64,000 nt of DNA from Micromonospora sp. M71_S20. Lineage in GTDB: Bacteria > Actinomycetota > Actinomycetes > Mycobacteriales > Micromonosporaceae. Below, one piece after another: positions 43,282 through 50,945 of the stretch. The DNA lies in contig NZ_RCCV01000001.1 of NCBI RefSeq assembly GCF_003664255.1, positions 1,984,001 to 2,048,000 of the forward strand. Direction: 5' to 3'. Position numbers and translations under genes: made by a program. The notes under the pieces were generated by a model. The model searched no databases and had not been told where the DNA came from. It was given only the letters and a program-made list of their open reading frames with translations. The first letter of the stretch is position 1, and each line of letters opens with the position of its first letter.

Positions 43282-43559
43282 CACACGGCGACGCCACACC
43301 CCGACACCACCCGCACGACCTGCGCCCGGATGCCGGGGTGGCTACCATTCGGCCGGTGGCCCTCCGGATTCCGCACCGCCCGCCCCGCGCGCCGCGCCGG
43401 GCGGCGGCACCGACCACCCGCGACCGGACGGAGGCCCGGGACCGCGGTACGTGACCGCACCGCCGCACGGAAGCGATCCCCGTCCCGGCCACGCGGCGAC
43501 GGGTGAACCGACCGGCCCGCCGGCACGTACCCCGCCCTGGATTCGTTGGGAGAAACTCG
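43282..43559 (+). other. Leader region of the YibE/F gene
   Basis: About 280 bp without a recognised gene. TACCAT at 43343-43348 could be a -10; directly after it a GTG at 43356 opens a 32-codon frame ending at 43454 whose codon use is not convincing. The YibE/F frame itself extends upstream to a GTG at 43503, but the only visible ribosome site (GGGAGA) serves the TTG at 43560. I see no known RNA motif here. Confidence 0.3.
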
Positions 43560-44903
43560 TTGGGCGCCGACCACACCCGTCCCGCTCCGTCCGCCCCGCC
43601 GAGGGTGCGGCGGATCCTCGTCGCGACGGTGGTGCCCCTCTTCGTCGCCACGCTGATCGCCGCCCTGGTGCTGTGGCCGTGGGACGCGCCCGACCCGCCG
43701 ACCGGCACCGACGCGCCCCGCTACCACGGCACGGTGACGCGGGTCGTGACGGAGCCGTGCCCGCCCACCCCGGAGATCCCGGAGGGGAGCCCCGGCGGGT
43801 CGCAGGGCCCCTGCGGCAGGGTCACCGTACGGGTGCAGGACGGTCCCGACGCCGGCCAGCAGGTGGAGACGCCGGTGCCCGCCGGCCCCGGCGCGCCGAC
43901 CGTCGCCGTGGACGACGAGATCATCCTGGTCGAGCTCACCGACCCCGCCGACCCCACGGCCAGCACCTACAACATCGCCGAGCACCAGCGCGGCAAGCCG
44001 CTGGTCTGGCTGGTGGCGCTCTTCGCGGCCGCCATCGTCGCCTTCGGGCGGTGGCGCGGGCTGGCCGCGCTGGCCGGCCTGGCGGCGAGCTTCGCCATCC
44101 TGCTGACCTTCGTGCTGCCGGGCATCGGCGCCGGGAGCCCGCCCCTGCTGGTCGCGGTCGTCGGCGCCGCGCTGATCATGTTCGTGGTGCTCTACCTGAC
44201 CCACGGCGTGACCGCGCAGACCTCGGTGGCCGTGCTCGGCACGCTGGGCAGCCTGGTGCTGACCGGCGTCCTCGGCACGATCGCCACCGCCGCGACCCAC
44301 CTGACCGGGTTCGGCTCCGAGGACGCCACCACCCTGTCGATGTACCAGGCCGACGTCGACCTGCACGGGCTGCTGCTGGCCGGGATCATCATCGGCTCCC
44401 TCGGGGTGCTGGACGACGTCACGGTGACCCAGGCCGCCACGGTCACCGAGCTGGCGCACGCCAACCCCGGGCTGTCCCGGACGCAGCTCTACCGGGCGGC
44501 GACCCGGGTCGGCCGGGCGCACATCGCCTCGACGGTGAACACCATCGTGCTGGCGTACGCCGGCGCCTCCCTGCCGGTGCTGCTCCTGCTGACGGCCGAC
44601 TCGCGGGCGGTGACCCAACTTCTCACCAGCGAGTTCCTCGCCCAGGAGATCGTCCGCAGCGCGGTCGCCACCCTGGGCCTGATCGCCGCCGTGCCACTGA
44701 CCACCGGGCTGGCGGCCCTGGCGACCACGGCGGGCCGCCGCGGCGGGGACGCCACCGACCGCGCCGCGCCCGCGCCGACGCCCCGGCCGGCCACCGACCG
44801 GTCCGAGGCGCTGGAGGCCCTCAGCGGGCCGCGCGGAGACACGCCGTCCGCCGCTCCCGCCGGATGGCCCGACCGGGACAGGAGCACGGACACCGCATGG
44901 TGA
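43560..44903 (+). CDS. YibE/F-family polytopic membrane protein
   Basis: About 447 residues. After an N-terminal helix (LVATVVPLFVATLIAALVLW) comes an extracytoplasmic domain with two Cys (VTEPCPPTPEIP and SQGPCGRVTVRV, perhaps a disulfide). About seven more helices follow with the YibE/F blocks FVVLYLTHGVTAQTSVAVLG, ADVDLHGLLLAGIIIGSLGV, LDDVTVTQAATVTEL and AHIASTVNTIVLAYAGASLP. The C-terminal tail is Pro/Arg-rich and cytoplasmic. The transported substrate of this family is unknown. Start choice (TTG 43560 versus GTG 43503) is uncertain. Confidence 0.87.
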   Translation: MGADHTRPAPSAPPRVRRILVATVVPLFVATLIAALVLWPWDAPDPPTGTDAPRYHGTVTRVVTEPCPPTPEIPEGSPGGSQGPCGRVTVRVQDGPDAGQQVETPVPAGPGAPTVAVDDEIILVELTDPADPTASTYNIAEHQRGKPLVWLVALFAAAIVAFGRWRGLAALAGLAASFAILLTFVLPGIGAGSPPLLVAVVGAALIMFVVLYLTHGVTAQTSVAVLGTLGSLVLTGVLGTIATAATHLTGFGSEDATTLSMYQADVDLHGLLLAGIIIGSLGVLDDVTVTQAATVTELAHANPGLSRTQLYRAATRVGRAHIASTVNTIVLAYAGASLPVLLLLTADSRAVTQLLTSEFLAQEIVRSAVATLGLIAAVPLTTGLAALATTAGRRGGDATDRAAPAPTPRPATDRSEALEALSGPRGDTPSAAPAGWPDRDRSTDTAW

Positions 44904-45043
44904 CACTCCTCAGCGTGACCGAACAGGACGTACGGCCTGATAAACGCGTCACTGCTCACCGTCCGCCATTACGAAATAACGCATTTAGTCGGCTTAGGGA
45001 CGTAGATCCCCGGGAGTGTTCTCGGGTAACCTCGCTGCCGGTC

Positions 45044-45187
45044 ACCGCCGAAGGCGCGCAGCGGCGCCTGCGGTGCCGCCGCCCAATCGCCGCGAGGCGA
45101 ACCGGGGACCCAGGTACGTGGGGTGAATCCGCGACAGCGGTAGGGGCCACTTCCGCCCCGAACCCGTCAGCTAACCCGGTCGGCGGT
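45044..45187 (+). promoter_or_regulatory. c-di-AMP riboswitch (ydaO-yuaA class)
   Basis: The outer stem is ACCGCCGA (45044-45051) with TCGGCGGT (45180-45187). Inside lie the conserved GGGGTGAATCCGCGACAG, AGGGGCCACTTCCGCCCCGAA and CCCGTCAGCTAACCCGG elements of the actinobacterial ydaO aptamer. It ends 17 nt before the GTG of a secreted cell-wall protein; the class is known in actinobacteria upstream of cell-wall hydrolase genes, where c-di-AMP turns expression off. A TAGGGA at 44995-45000 could be the -10; the remainder of 44904-45043 shows nothing else. Confidence 0.93.
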
Positions 45188-45204
45188 CGACGGAAGGGAA
45201 AACT

Positions 45205-46221
45205 GTGACGGCACCCCTACGCCGCTGGTTGACGCCCGTGGTGGCCGTACTCGCCGCCCTGGCGGTCTTCGCCGGGCCTCTCCCGGCGGCGGCCGCGGCC
45301 ACCCCGCCCCAGCCCTCCGGGCACGGGGACGACGAGCCCAAGCTGCTCGACGACCTCATCGAGGCCCGGAACCGCTCCTACGTGCAGGCCAAGGCGAAGC
45401 TGAAGAAGTCGGAGGAGCGCCAGCTCGAACTGGCCCTGGAGGTCAACCGGGCGCAGGCCGAGCTGAACGCGCTGGCCCCCCAGGTCAGCCAGATCGCCGC
45501 CCAGTCCTACCGCACCGGGCGGATCGGCGCGGTGTCCATGCTGCTGGACACCGCCAGCCCCGACTCGTTCGTCAGGCGCGCCGCCGCCCTCGACGAGCTC
45601 AACCTGGTCAACTCCAAGAAGCTCGCCGAGGTGAACGCGATCAAGGACCGCGCCGAGCAGGCCAAGCTGGCGCTCGATGCCGAGGTTCGTGAGCAGCAGA
45701 AGCTGACGAACGAGATGGCGCGCGGCAAGCGCGAGGCGGAGAAGGCGCTCGCGCTGGTCGGTGGCAGGGGGCTGACCAGCGGCAAGGTGGTGGCCACCTC
45801 GCCGGTGGCGAAGATCGCGCCGGGGCGTACCGCCGACGGCGACTGGAAGCCCCTGTCCTGCACCGAGAACGACCCCACCACCTCCGGCTGCATCACCGCC
45901 CGCACGCTGCACATGTACAAGGAGGTCAAGCGGGCCGGCTTCAACCGGTTCGTCGGCTGCTACCGCTCCGGCGGGCCGTACGAGCATCCGAAGGGCCGGG
46001 CCTGCGACTGGTCGCTGCAACGCAGCGGCTTCTCCCCCTGGCACAACGACGACACCTACATGTACGGCAACAACCTCACCGCGTTCCTGGTCCGCAACGC
46101 CGACCGGCTCGGCATCTACTACGTGATCTGGAACAGACAGATCTGGTTCCCGGCGACCGGCTGGAAGTCCTACAGTGGCCCGTCGAACCACACCGACCAC
46201 GTCCACGTGTCACTGCTCTAG
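45205..46221 (+). CDS. Secreted coiled-coil protein with C-terminal peptidoglycan-associated domain
   Basis: A 338-residue exported protein. A signal peptide ends near Ala31. A long coiled coil (about 50-190, KLKKSEERQLELALEVNRAQ and further) resembles the N-terminal regions of RipA/NlpC-P60 proteins. The C-terminal domain (about 225-338) has HMYKEVKRAGFNRFVGCYRS, HPKGRACDWSLQRSG and a terminal SNHTDHVHVS with a possible metal-binding His pair, like D,D-peptidase-type folds. The GTG follows GGAAGG. Placement under a c-di-AMP riboswitch fits a cell-wall remodelling role. No NlpC/P60 domain is present. Confidence 0.85.
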   Translation: MTAPLRRWLTPVVAVLAALAVFAGPLPAAAAATPPQPSGHGDDEPKLLDDLIEARNRSYVQAKAKLKKSEERQLELALEVNRAQAELNALAPQVSQIAAQSYRTGRIGAVSMLLDTASPDSFVRRAAALDELNLVNSKKLAEVNAIKDRAEQAKLALDAEVREQQKLTNEMARGKREAEKALALVGGRGLTSGKVVATSPVAKIAPGRTADGDWKPLSCTENDPTTSGCITARTLHMYKEVKRAGFNRFVGCYRSGGPYEHPKGRACDWSLQRSGFSPWHNDDTYMYGNNLTAFLVRNADRLGIYYVIWNRQIWFPATGWKSYSGPSNHTDHVHVSLL

Positions 46222-46236
46222 CCGGACCGCACGCAC

Positions 46237-46278
46237 ACAGAGGGCCGCCCCCCGCCGGACGCGGGAGCGGCCCTCTGT
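46237..46278. terminator. Bidirectional terminator
   Basis: ACAGAGGGCCGC and GCGGCCCTCTGT are a perfect 12-bp inverted repeat with an 18-nt loop between the convergent cell-wall protein and carbonic anhydrase genes. Confidence 0.85.
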
Positions 46279-46319
46279 CGTCGTGCGGGCCCGCCGCGAC
46301 GATCCGTCGGCGGGCGGAG

Positions 46320-47072
46320 TCAGGCGAGCGCGGCGCTGGCCGCCGGCTCCGGCGCGTCGGCCCCACGGGCGGGCACCGAGGCCACCGTCCGCACCTCGCC
46401 GGCGGTCAGCCGGTACGACATGCCGACCACCCCGCAGCGGCCGGCGGCCACCTCCGCGGCGAGCACGGCGGAGCGGCCCAGCATCGCCTCGACGGTGTAC
46501 GCGATGTGGATGTCGACGATCCGGTCGATGTCGTCCACCCCCTCGGCGGCGGCGCGGCGCAGGCTCGGCACCACGGCGTCCACCACGGCGCACAGGTGCC
46601 CGACCGGCGGGGTGCCGGTGGCGTCCGCCGCACGCGCCGCCTGGACGGCCCCGCAGGAGTCGTGCCCGAGCACCACCACCAGCGGCGTGCCCAGGACCGT
46701 GACGGCGTACTCCACGCTGCCCAGCACCTCGGGGCCGATGGTGTGCCCGGCGGTGCGGACCACGAAGAGGTCACCGAGGCCACGGTCGAAGATGATCTCG
46801 GCGGCGAGCCGGGAGTCGGAACAGCCGACGATCACCGCGAAGGGATGTTGCCCGTCGGCGACCGCGGCGCGGTGCCCGGCGTCCTGGTTGGGGTGGCGCG
46901 GGGCGCCGGTCACGAACCGCCGGTTGCCGGCGTGCAGCTCGGCGAGCGCCTGCTCGGGACTCGCCGGGACGGCGAACGTGGTGCCGACGTCGGCCGGTAC
47001 CCCGCCCGTGGTCGACACCGAGAGCGTCCGCTCCGGGCCCGGTTGAGTTCCTGGCGATCCGGGACGACTCAT
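46320..47072 (-). CDS. Beta-class carbonic anhydrase
   Basis: A 250-residue enzyme interconverting CO2 and bicarbonate. Zn ligands Cys84, His137 and Cys140 are visible in VGCSDSR (with the Asp86-Arg88 dyad) and LGHDSCGA; FDRGLGDLFVVRTAGH lies between. The ATG at 47070-47072 has GAGGTG upstream; a longer in-frame start at 47108 is less likely. No signal peptide is present, although the N-terminal 30 residues are Pro/Gly/Thr-rich. Divergent from a winged-helix gene. Confidence 0.93.
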   Translation of the reverse strand: MSRPGSPGTQPGPERTLSVSTTGGVPADVGTTFAVPASPEQALAELHAGNRRFVTGAPRHPNQDAGHRAAVADGQHPFAVIVGCSDSRLAAEIIFDRGLGDLFVVRTAGHTIGPEVLGSVEYAVTVLGTPLVVVLGHDSCGAVQAARAADATGTPPVGHLCAVVDAVVPSLRRAAAEGVDDIDRIVDIHIAYTVEAMLGRSAVLAAEVAAGRCGVVGMSYRLTAGEVRTVASVPARGADAPEPAASAALA

Positions 47073-47282
47073 CCCACACCTCGCTCCGCACGTGAACGGC
47101 CTGGTCACCCGGGCCGACGCTGGACGCGGGCTGCCACCACCGTCACACGCACTGCAAGATACGTCAAGGTATGCGTGATATCCATTTCATATGTTCGCCG
47201 GGCCCGGCGCGGCGGCGGTCGGGCCCTCCGCGCGTCCGCCGGCGCGAGGGCACGCAGCAAAACACGTAGCAGGGGCCATACG

Positions 47283-47624
47283 ATGGCGGACATGGCGACG
47301 ACAGGGGAGAACGGGAGCACCCGCAACTGGACGTTCCTCACCAACCACGGGCACGTGCTGCTCGCCATCGCCCGCAACCCCACCGCCCGCCTCCGCGACG
47401 TCGCCGACGAGGTGGGCGTCACCGAGCGGGCCGCGCAGGCGATCGTCGCCGACCTGGAGGCCGGCGGCTACCTGCACCGCACCCGGGTGGGCCGACGCAA
47501 CGAGTACACCCTCAACCCCGCCGGGCGGTTCCGGCACCCCGCCGAGGCGGACCGGCAGGTCGGCGCCCTCCTCGCCCTCTTCGCCGACGAGCAGGAACCG
47601 GCCGAGGCCACCGAGCGTTCCTGA
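47283..47624 (+). CDS. Winged-helix (MarR-like) regulator
   Basis: A 113-residue protein: NWTFLTNHGHVLLAIARNPT, then RLRDVADEVGVTERAAQAIV, then ADLEAGGYLHRTRVGRRNEY, a compact winged helix with a short C-terminal helix. The ATG at 47283 or the one at 47292 may be used. It is divergent from the carbonic anhydrase gene with 210 bp between, where an AT-richer stretch (GTGATATCCATTTCATATG, about 47168-47187) could hold its operator. Small proteins of this type are common in actinobacteria; targets unknown. Confidence 0.83.
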   Translation: MADMATTGENGSTRNWTFLTNHGHVLLAIARNPTARLRDVADEVGVTERAAQAIVADLEAGGYLHRTRVGRRNEYTLNPAGRFRHPAEADRQVGALLALFADEQEPAEATERS

Positions 47625-47677
47625 CGACGGGTCGGGCGGCGGCACGCGCCCTCGGCCTGCGGCGGTAATCTCACCGC

Positions 47678-48925
47678 GTGCGCGAGAGTTTCCGACCGGG
47701 CGGGACCGGGCCGGCCCGCCGAGGCGGGCGCGGTGCCCGCGCGGTCCTCGGTGGAGCGGCTGCGGTCCTGCTCGGCACCGCCGTCGTCGCCCCGTCGCCC
47801 GCCGCCGCGGCGGTCCCCCGCTGCGGGCCCCCCGGCGTCGCCGCCCCCGCCGAGACGCCGTGGCCGCTGAAGAGACTCGAACCCTCGTCGGCCTGGCGGA
47901 TCTCCCGGGGCGCCGGCGTCACGGTGGCGGTCATCGACTCCGGCGTCTCCGCCCTCCATCCCGCCCTCAAGGGTCAGGTCCGGGTGGGCCGCGACTTCAA
48001 CGGCCTGCCGCAGCAGGAGGGCCGCTGCGACCTGGCCGGGCACGGCACCATCGTCGCCGGCATCATCGCCGGGAAGGAGGGCACCGGCGCGTCGTTCAGC
48101 GGCATCGCGCCGCAGGCCAGGATCCTGCCGGTACGCGTCCTGCCCGACACCAGAACCACCGCCGACGAAGGGCTGCCGGGGCAGATCGCCGAGGCGATCC
48201 GGTGGTCGGTGCGCAACGGCGCCGACGTGATCAACCTGTCGCTGGTGACCCTGGACCGGCAGGATCTCGCCGACGCCGTCCGCTACGCCCTCGACGAGGG
48301 GGTGGTCGTGGTGGCCGCTGCCGGCAACCGCCAGGAGAACCAGCAGGACAGGCCCGCGTTCCCGGCCGCCTACCCCGGGGTGATCGCGGTCGCCGGGGTG
48401 GACGAGGAGGGCGGTCACGTGGGCAGCTCGGTGAGCGGTGACTACGTCGACCTCGCGGCACCCGGGCTGAACATCCTCGGCCCGGCCCCCGGGGGCGAGG
48501 GCTTCCTCGCCGAGCCGCAGGGCGGCACCAGCTTCGCCGCCGCGTACGTCTCCGGGGTGGCCGCGCTGGTCCGGGCCGCCCACCCCGACCTCGACCCGGA
48601 GCAGGTCGCCGACCGGCTGATCCGGACGGCCGACAGCCCGCCCGAGGGGAAGAACGCCGAGGTCGGCCACGGGGTGGTGAATCCGTACCGCGCGGTGGCG
48701 ACCGTGCTCGGCACCCGTACCGACCCGCCGGCCGGCGCGATGCCCGCACCGCCCTCCACCGAGGACCCGCTCGCCTGGCAGGGCACCGTCGCGGCCTGGG
48801 CCGCCGCCGTCGGCGCGCTCGTCGCCGGGCTGCTGCTCTCCGTCAAGCCGATCCTGGTCCGCGGGCGACGCCGGGGCTGGCGCCCGGGCCGCCGCCCGTC
48901 CGCAACGGACGCCACGACCGGCTGA
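47678..48925 (+). CDS. mycP: Mycosin-type subtilisin protease (first copy)
   Basis: A 415-residue S8 serine protease. Signal peptide to about Ala45, catalytic Asp87 (AVIDSG), His122 (AGHGT), oxyanion Asn217 (AAAGN) and Ser285 (GGTSFAA). A C-terminal helix (about 375-395, AAWAAAVGALVAGLLLSVKP) is followed by a basic cytoplasmic tail. This is the MycP layout: a membrane-anchored protease outside the membrane next to a type VII secretion channel. The GTG is at 47678. It stands at the left border of the ESX-like locus, convergent with it. Confidence 0.9.
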   Translation: MRESFRPGGTGPARRGGRGARAVLGGAAAVLLGTAVVAPSPAAAAVPRCGPPGVAAPAETPWPLKRLEPSSAWRISRGAGVTVAVIDSGVSALHPALKGQVRVGRDFNGLPQQEGRCDLAGHGTIVAGIIAGKEGTGASFSGIAPQARILPVRVLPDTRTTADEGLPGQIAEAIRWSVRNGADVINLSLVTLDRQDLADAVRYALDEGVVVVAAAGNRQENQQDRPAFPAAYPGVIAVAGVDEEGGHVGSSVSGDYVDLAAPGLNILGPAPGGEGFLAEPQGGTSFAAAYVSGVAALVRAAHPDLDPEQVADRLIRTADSPPEGKNAEVGHGVVNPYRAVATVLGTRTDPPAGAMPAPPSTEDPLAWQGTVAAWAAAVGALVAGLLLSVKPILVRGRRRGWRPGRRPSATDATTG

Positions 48926-48952
48926 CGCCCCGCTCCGGTCTTCCCGGGAAGC

Positions 48953-48991
48953 GCCGAGCGCCGCCCACCGGTGCGGTGGACGGCGCTCGGC
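48953..48991. terminator. Bidirectional terminator at the T7SS border
   Basis: GCCGAGCGCCG/CGGCGCTCGGC continues inward as CCACCG/CGGTGG with one mismatched base and a GTG loop, a 17-bp stem. It separates the first mycosin gene from the oppositely oriented secretion operon. Confidence 0.87.
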
Positions 48992-49000
48992 ACGATTCCG

Positions 49001-50335
49001 TCAGCGCAGGATGCCCGGCGTACCGCCGCCGTCCGCGCCCCAGACGTCCTCGTCCTCCTCCAGCCAGGTGTTGCGGGGGGCCTCCTCCTCGCCGTAGCCG
49101 GCACCCATGCCGGCCATGCCACCGACGCCCCGTGCGCCCGCGCCGACGCCCTTGGCGCCCGCACCGGCGGCACCCGCGCGCCCGCCGCCACGGCCGGCCC
49201 CACCGGCCGCGCCGCCCATCATCGGCGCCATGCCGCCCGCACCGAGCTTGCCGCCGGCACCGAGCTTGCCACCAGCGCCCCGGCCGCCACCGCGGTTGGC
49301 GCCCGCCGCGCCGCCGCCCATCATCGGCCCCATGTTGGGGCTCACCGGCCGGCCGAGCGAGCCGCCGCCCGGGATGACGCCCCCGCCGCCGAGGCCGCCA
49401 CCGGAGCCCAGGCCGCCACCGCCGCCGAGCCCGGAGGTGCCGGGCACGCCGCCGCCACCGCCGCCGCCGAGCGCGGGAACCGTCGGGGCGCCGGCACCGG
49501 CCAGACCGCTGCCGTAGTCGTCGGCGAGGCTGCCGGTGCTCGGGTCGTAACCGCCGCTCGGGTCGTAACCGCCGCTCGGGTCGTAGCCGCCACCGGTCAG
49601 GCCGGGGTGCGCGGTGGAGCCGATCCCGGTGGTCCCGGTCTCGGGCACGCCGGCCCCGCTGAGCGACGGCATGCCACCGCCCGGCATGCCACCGGTCGAG
49701 GGCATGCCGCCCATGCTGGGCGCGCCGCCGACGCTGCCAGCGCCGGGGCCGGCGCCGAGGTCGGGGGTCTGCACGTCCGGCGACTGGGTGGTGCCCGGCG
49801 TGGTCTGGCCGGGCGTGCCCGAGTCGATCGTCACGTACTCGCCGCTGACCTGGTTGTAGACCTTGGCCGCCTCGTCCGACTTGTCGTTGAGCCAGTCGGC
49901 GAGCGAGGTGAGCGGGTCGAGCAGGCCCAGGAAGTCGGGCTTGACCTTCATCTCGAAGAGGCCCGTGTCGATCACGATGCGGCCGTTGCGCGCCTCGAGC
50001 ACGTCGTTGACGCAGCTCGCGGGGATGGGGAACTCGGCCTGCGCGGCGCTCAGCTTGTCGGCGGCGGTCTTCAACGACTGGACGATGCCGTTGTGTTTCT
50101 CGGCGTCGTCGACGACCCGGCCCGTGTCCGTGGCGATCTGCTTGATGTGGGTCTTGAAGGACTCGTACGCCGGGCCCTTCCACACCTCACCGAGATCGGC
50201 GACGTTCGTCTCCAGGCTCTCCTTGACGGAGTTCAGGTTCTTCAGCAGCTGCTCCCAGCCCAGGGCGGCGCTGGTGACGTCGCCCGGCCTGCCCGCGACG
50301 ACGATCTGCTGGCACATCTCTTCCCAGCTCGGCAT
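49001..50335 (-). CDS. WXG/PPE-like Gly-rich protein, candidate T7SS substrate
   Basis: A 444-residue protein. Residues about 1-170 are helical with a WXG-type turn VWKGPAYESF (Trp52-Gly54), like the N-terminal half of PPE/EspB-type substrates. Residues about 175-415 are low-complexity Gly/Met/Pro/Ser with three tandem GGYDPS units. The C-terminus APRNTWLEEDEDVWGADGGG is acidic and Trp-containing, a tail that recurs in actinobacterial proteins of this type. No signal peptide. Last gene on the minus strand of the secretion locus. Confidence 0.8.
   Translation of the reverse strand: MPSWEEMCQQIVVAGRPGDVTSAALGWEQLLKNLNSVKESLETNVADLGEVWKGPAYESFKTHIKQIATDTGRVVDDAEKHNGIVQSLKTAADKLSAAQAEFPIPASCVNDVLEARNGRIVIDTGLFEMKVKPDFLGLLDPLTSLADWLNDKSDEAAKVYNQVSGEYVTIDSGTPGQTTPGTTQSPDVQTPDLGAGPGAGSVGGAPSMGGMPSTGGMPGGGMPSLSGAGVPETGTTGIGSTAHPGLTGGGYDPSGGYDPSGGYDPSTGSLADDYGSGLAGAGAPTVPALGGGGGGGVPGTSGLGGGGGLGSGGGLGGGGVIPGGGSLGRPVSPNMGPMMGGGAAGANRGGGRGAGGKLGAGGKLGAGGMAPMMGGAAGGAGRGGGRAGAAGAGAKGVGAGARGVGGMAGMGAGYGEEEAPRNTWLEEDEDVWGADGGGTPGILR
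49541..49594 (-). repeat. Three tandem 18-bp repeats in the Gly-rich gene
   Basis: CGGGTCGTAACCGCCGCT occurs at 49541 and 49559, and in changed form (CGGGTCGTAGCCGCCACC) at 49577. They encode GGYDPS three times in the disordered middle of the protein. Such a tract can change copy number by slippage. Confidence 0.85.
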
Positions 50336-50351
50336 CCTGTCACCCTCCCGA

Positions 50352-50912
50352 TCAGCCGTTGGATCCGTTGGTGGCGGCTTGGCTGAAGGCGCGCTCCATC
50401 TCGGCGGCGGACATGGCGTTCGCCTTCTCCGCCGTCTCGTAGTTCTCCTTGACCTCGCGCAGCGCGTTGGCGGCCTGGTAGAGGTCCTCGGCGAGCTTGC
50501 GGACGCTCTGCTGCGTGGTGGTGAAGAGGCTGCCGTGCTTGCGGGCCAGGTCGCCCGCCCGGTCGAAGGCGCCGAGCGGGCTGGTCGCCCCGCCGCCGAC
50601 GCCGTTCAGGCCGCCCGACGCCGCCGCGCCGCCCATCTTGTCCTGGATCTCGACCATCGTGTACGACTGCTTGTTGAGAAACGAGGCGTGCGACTCCAAC
50701 CACTCGATGGCGCTGTCCAGGCTGGACGCGTCCCACTCCGTGTTGTCGCCGCTCTCGCCCGCCCCCGGCACCAGGCCGGAGGGGGTCTGCGCCCGGTTGA
50801 CGTTGTCCATCGTGATGCCGCTGACGTGCACGGTGGGTGCCAGCGGGGTGATGGGCATGTATGGGGTGTCCACCCGGATCTCCTCCGGCTGGTCCGTCCT
50901 GTCGTCCGTCAT
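50352..50912 (-). CDS. T7SS-associated helical protein
   Basis: A 186-residue soluble protein without signal peptide. The N-terminal 40 residues are acidic and Pro-rich (EEIRVDTPYMPITPLAPTVH). The rest is helical: DSAIEWLESHASFLNKQSYT, FDRAGDLARKHGSLFTTTQQ, and ALREVKENYETAEKANAMSA, where YETAE fits the YxxxD/E secretion signal. The ATG at 50910-50912 follows GGGGAGG; the longer frame from a TTG is less likely. It is probably a PE/WXG-like partner for the Gly-rich protein next to it. No family name is certain. Confidence 0.78.
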   Translation of the reverse strand: MTDDRTDQPEEIRVDTPYMPITPLAPTVHVSGITMDNVNRAQTPSGLVPGAGESGDNTEWDASSLDSAIEWLESHASFLNKQSYTMVEIQDKMGGAAASGGLNGVGGGATSPLGAFDRAGDLARKHGSLFTTTQQSVRKLAEDLYQAANALREVKENYETAEKANAMSAAEMERAFSQAATNGSNG

Positions 50913-50945
50913 CGGTTCCTCCCCGTCGCCGACTGACAATGTGGC

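Noticed and set aside
43451..45208. A plus-strand frame overlapping the YibE/F gene
   Set aside because: Beyond its first 40 codons it is Arg-rich shadow sequence; the YibE/F membrane motifs are in the other frame.
49541..49594. 18-bp repeats considered as a regulatory repeat array
   Set aside because: They lie inside a coding region and encode an in-frame GGYDPS repeat.
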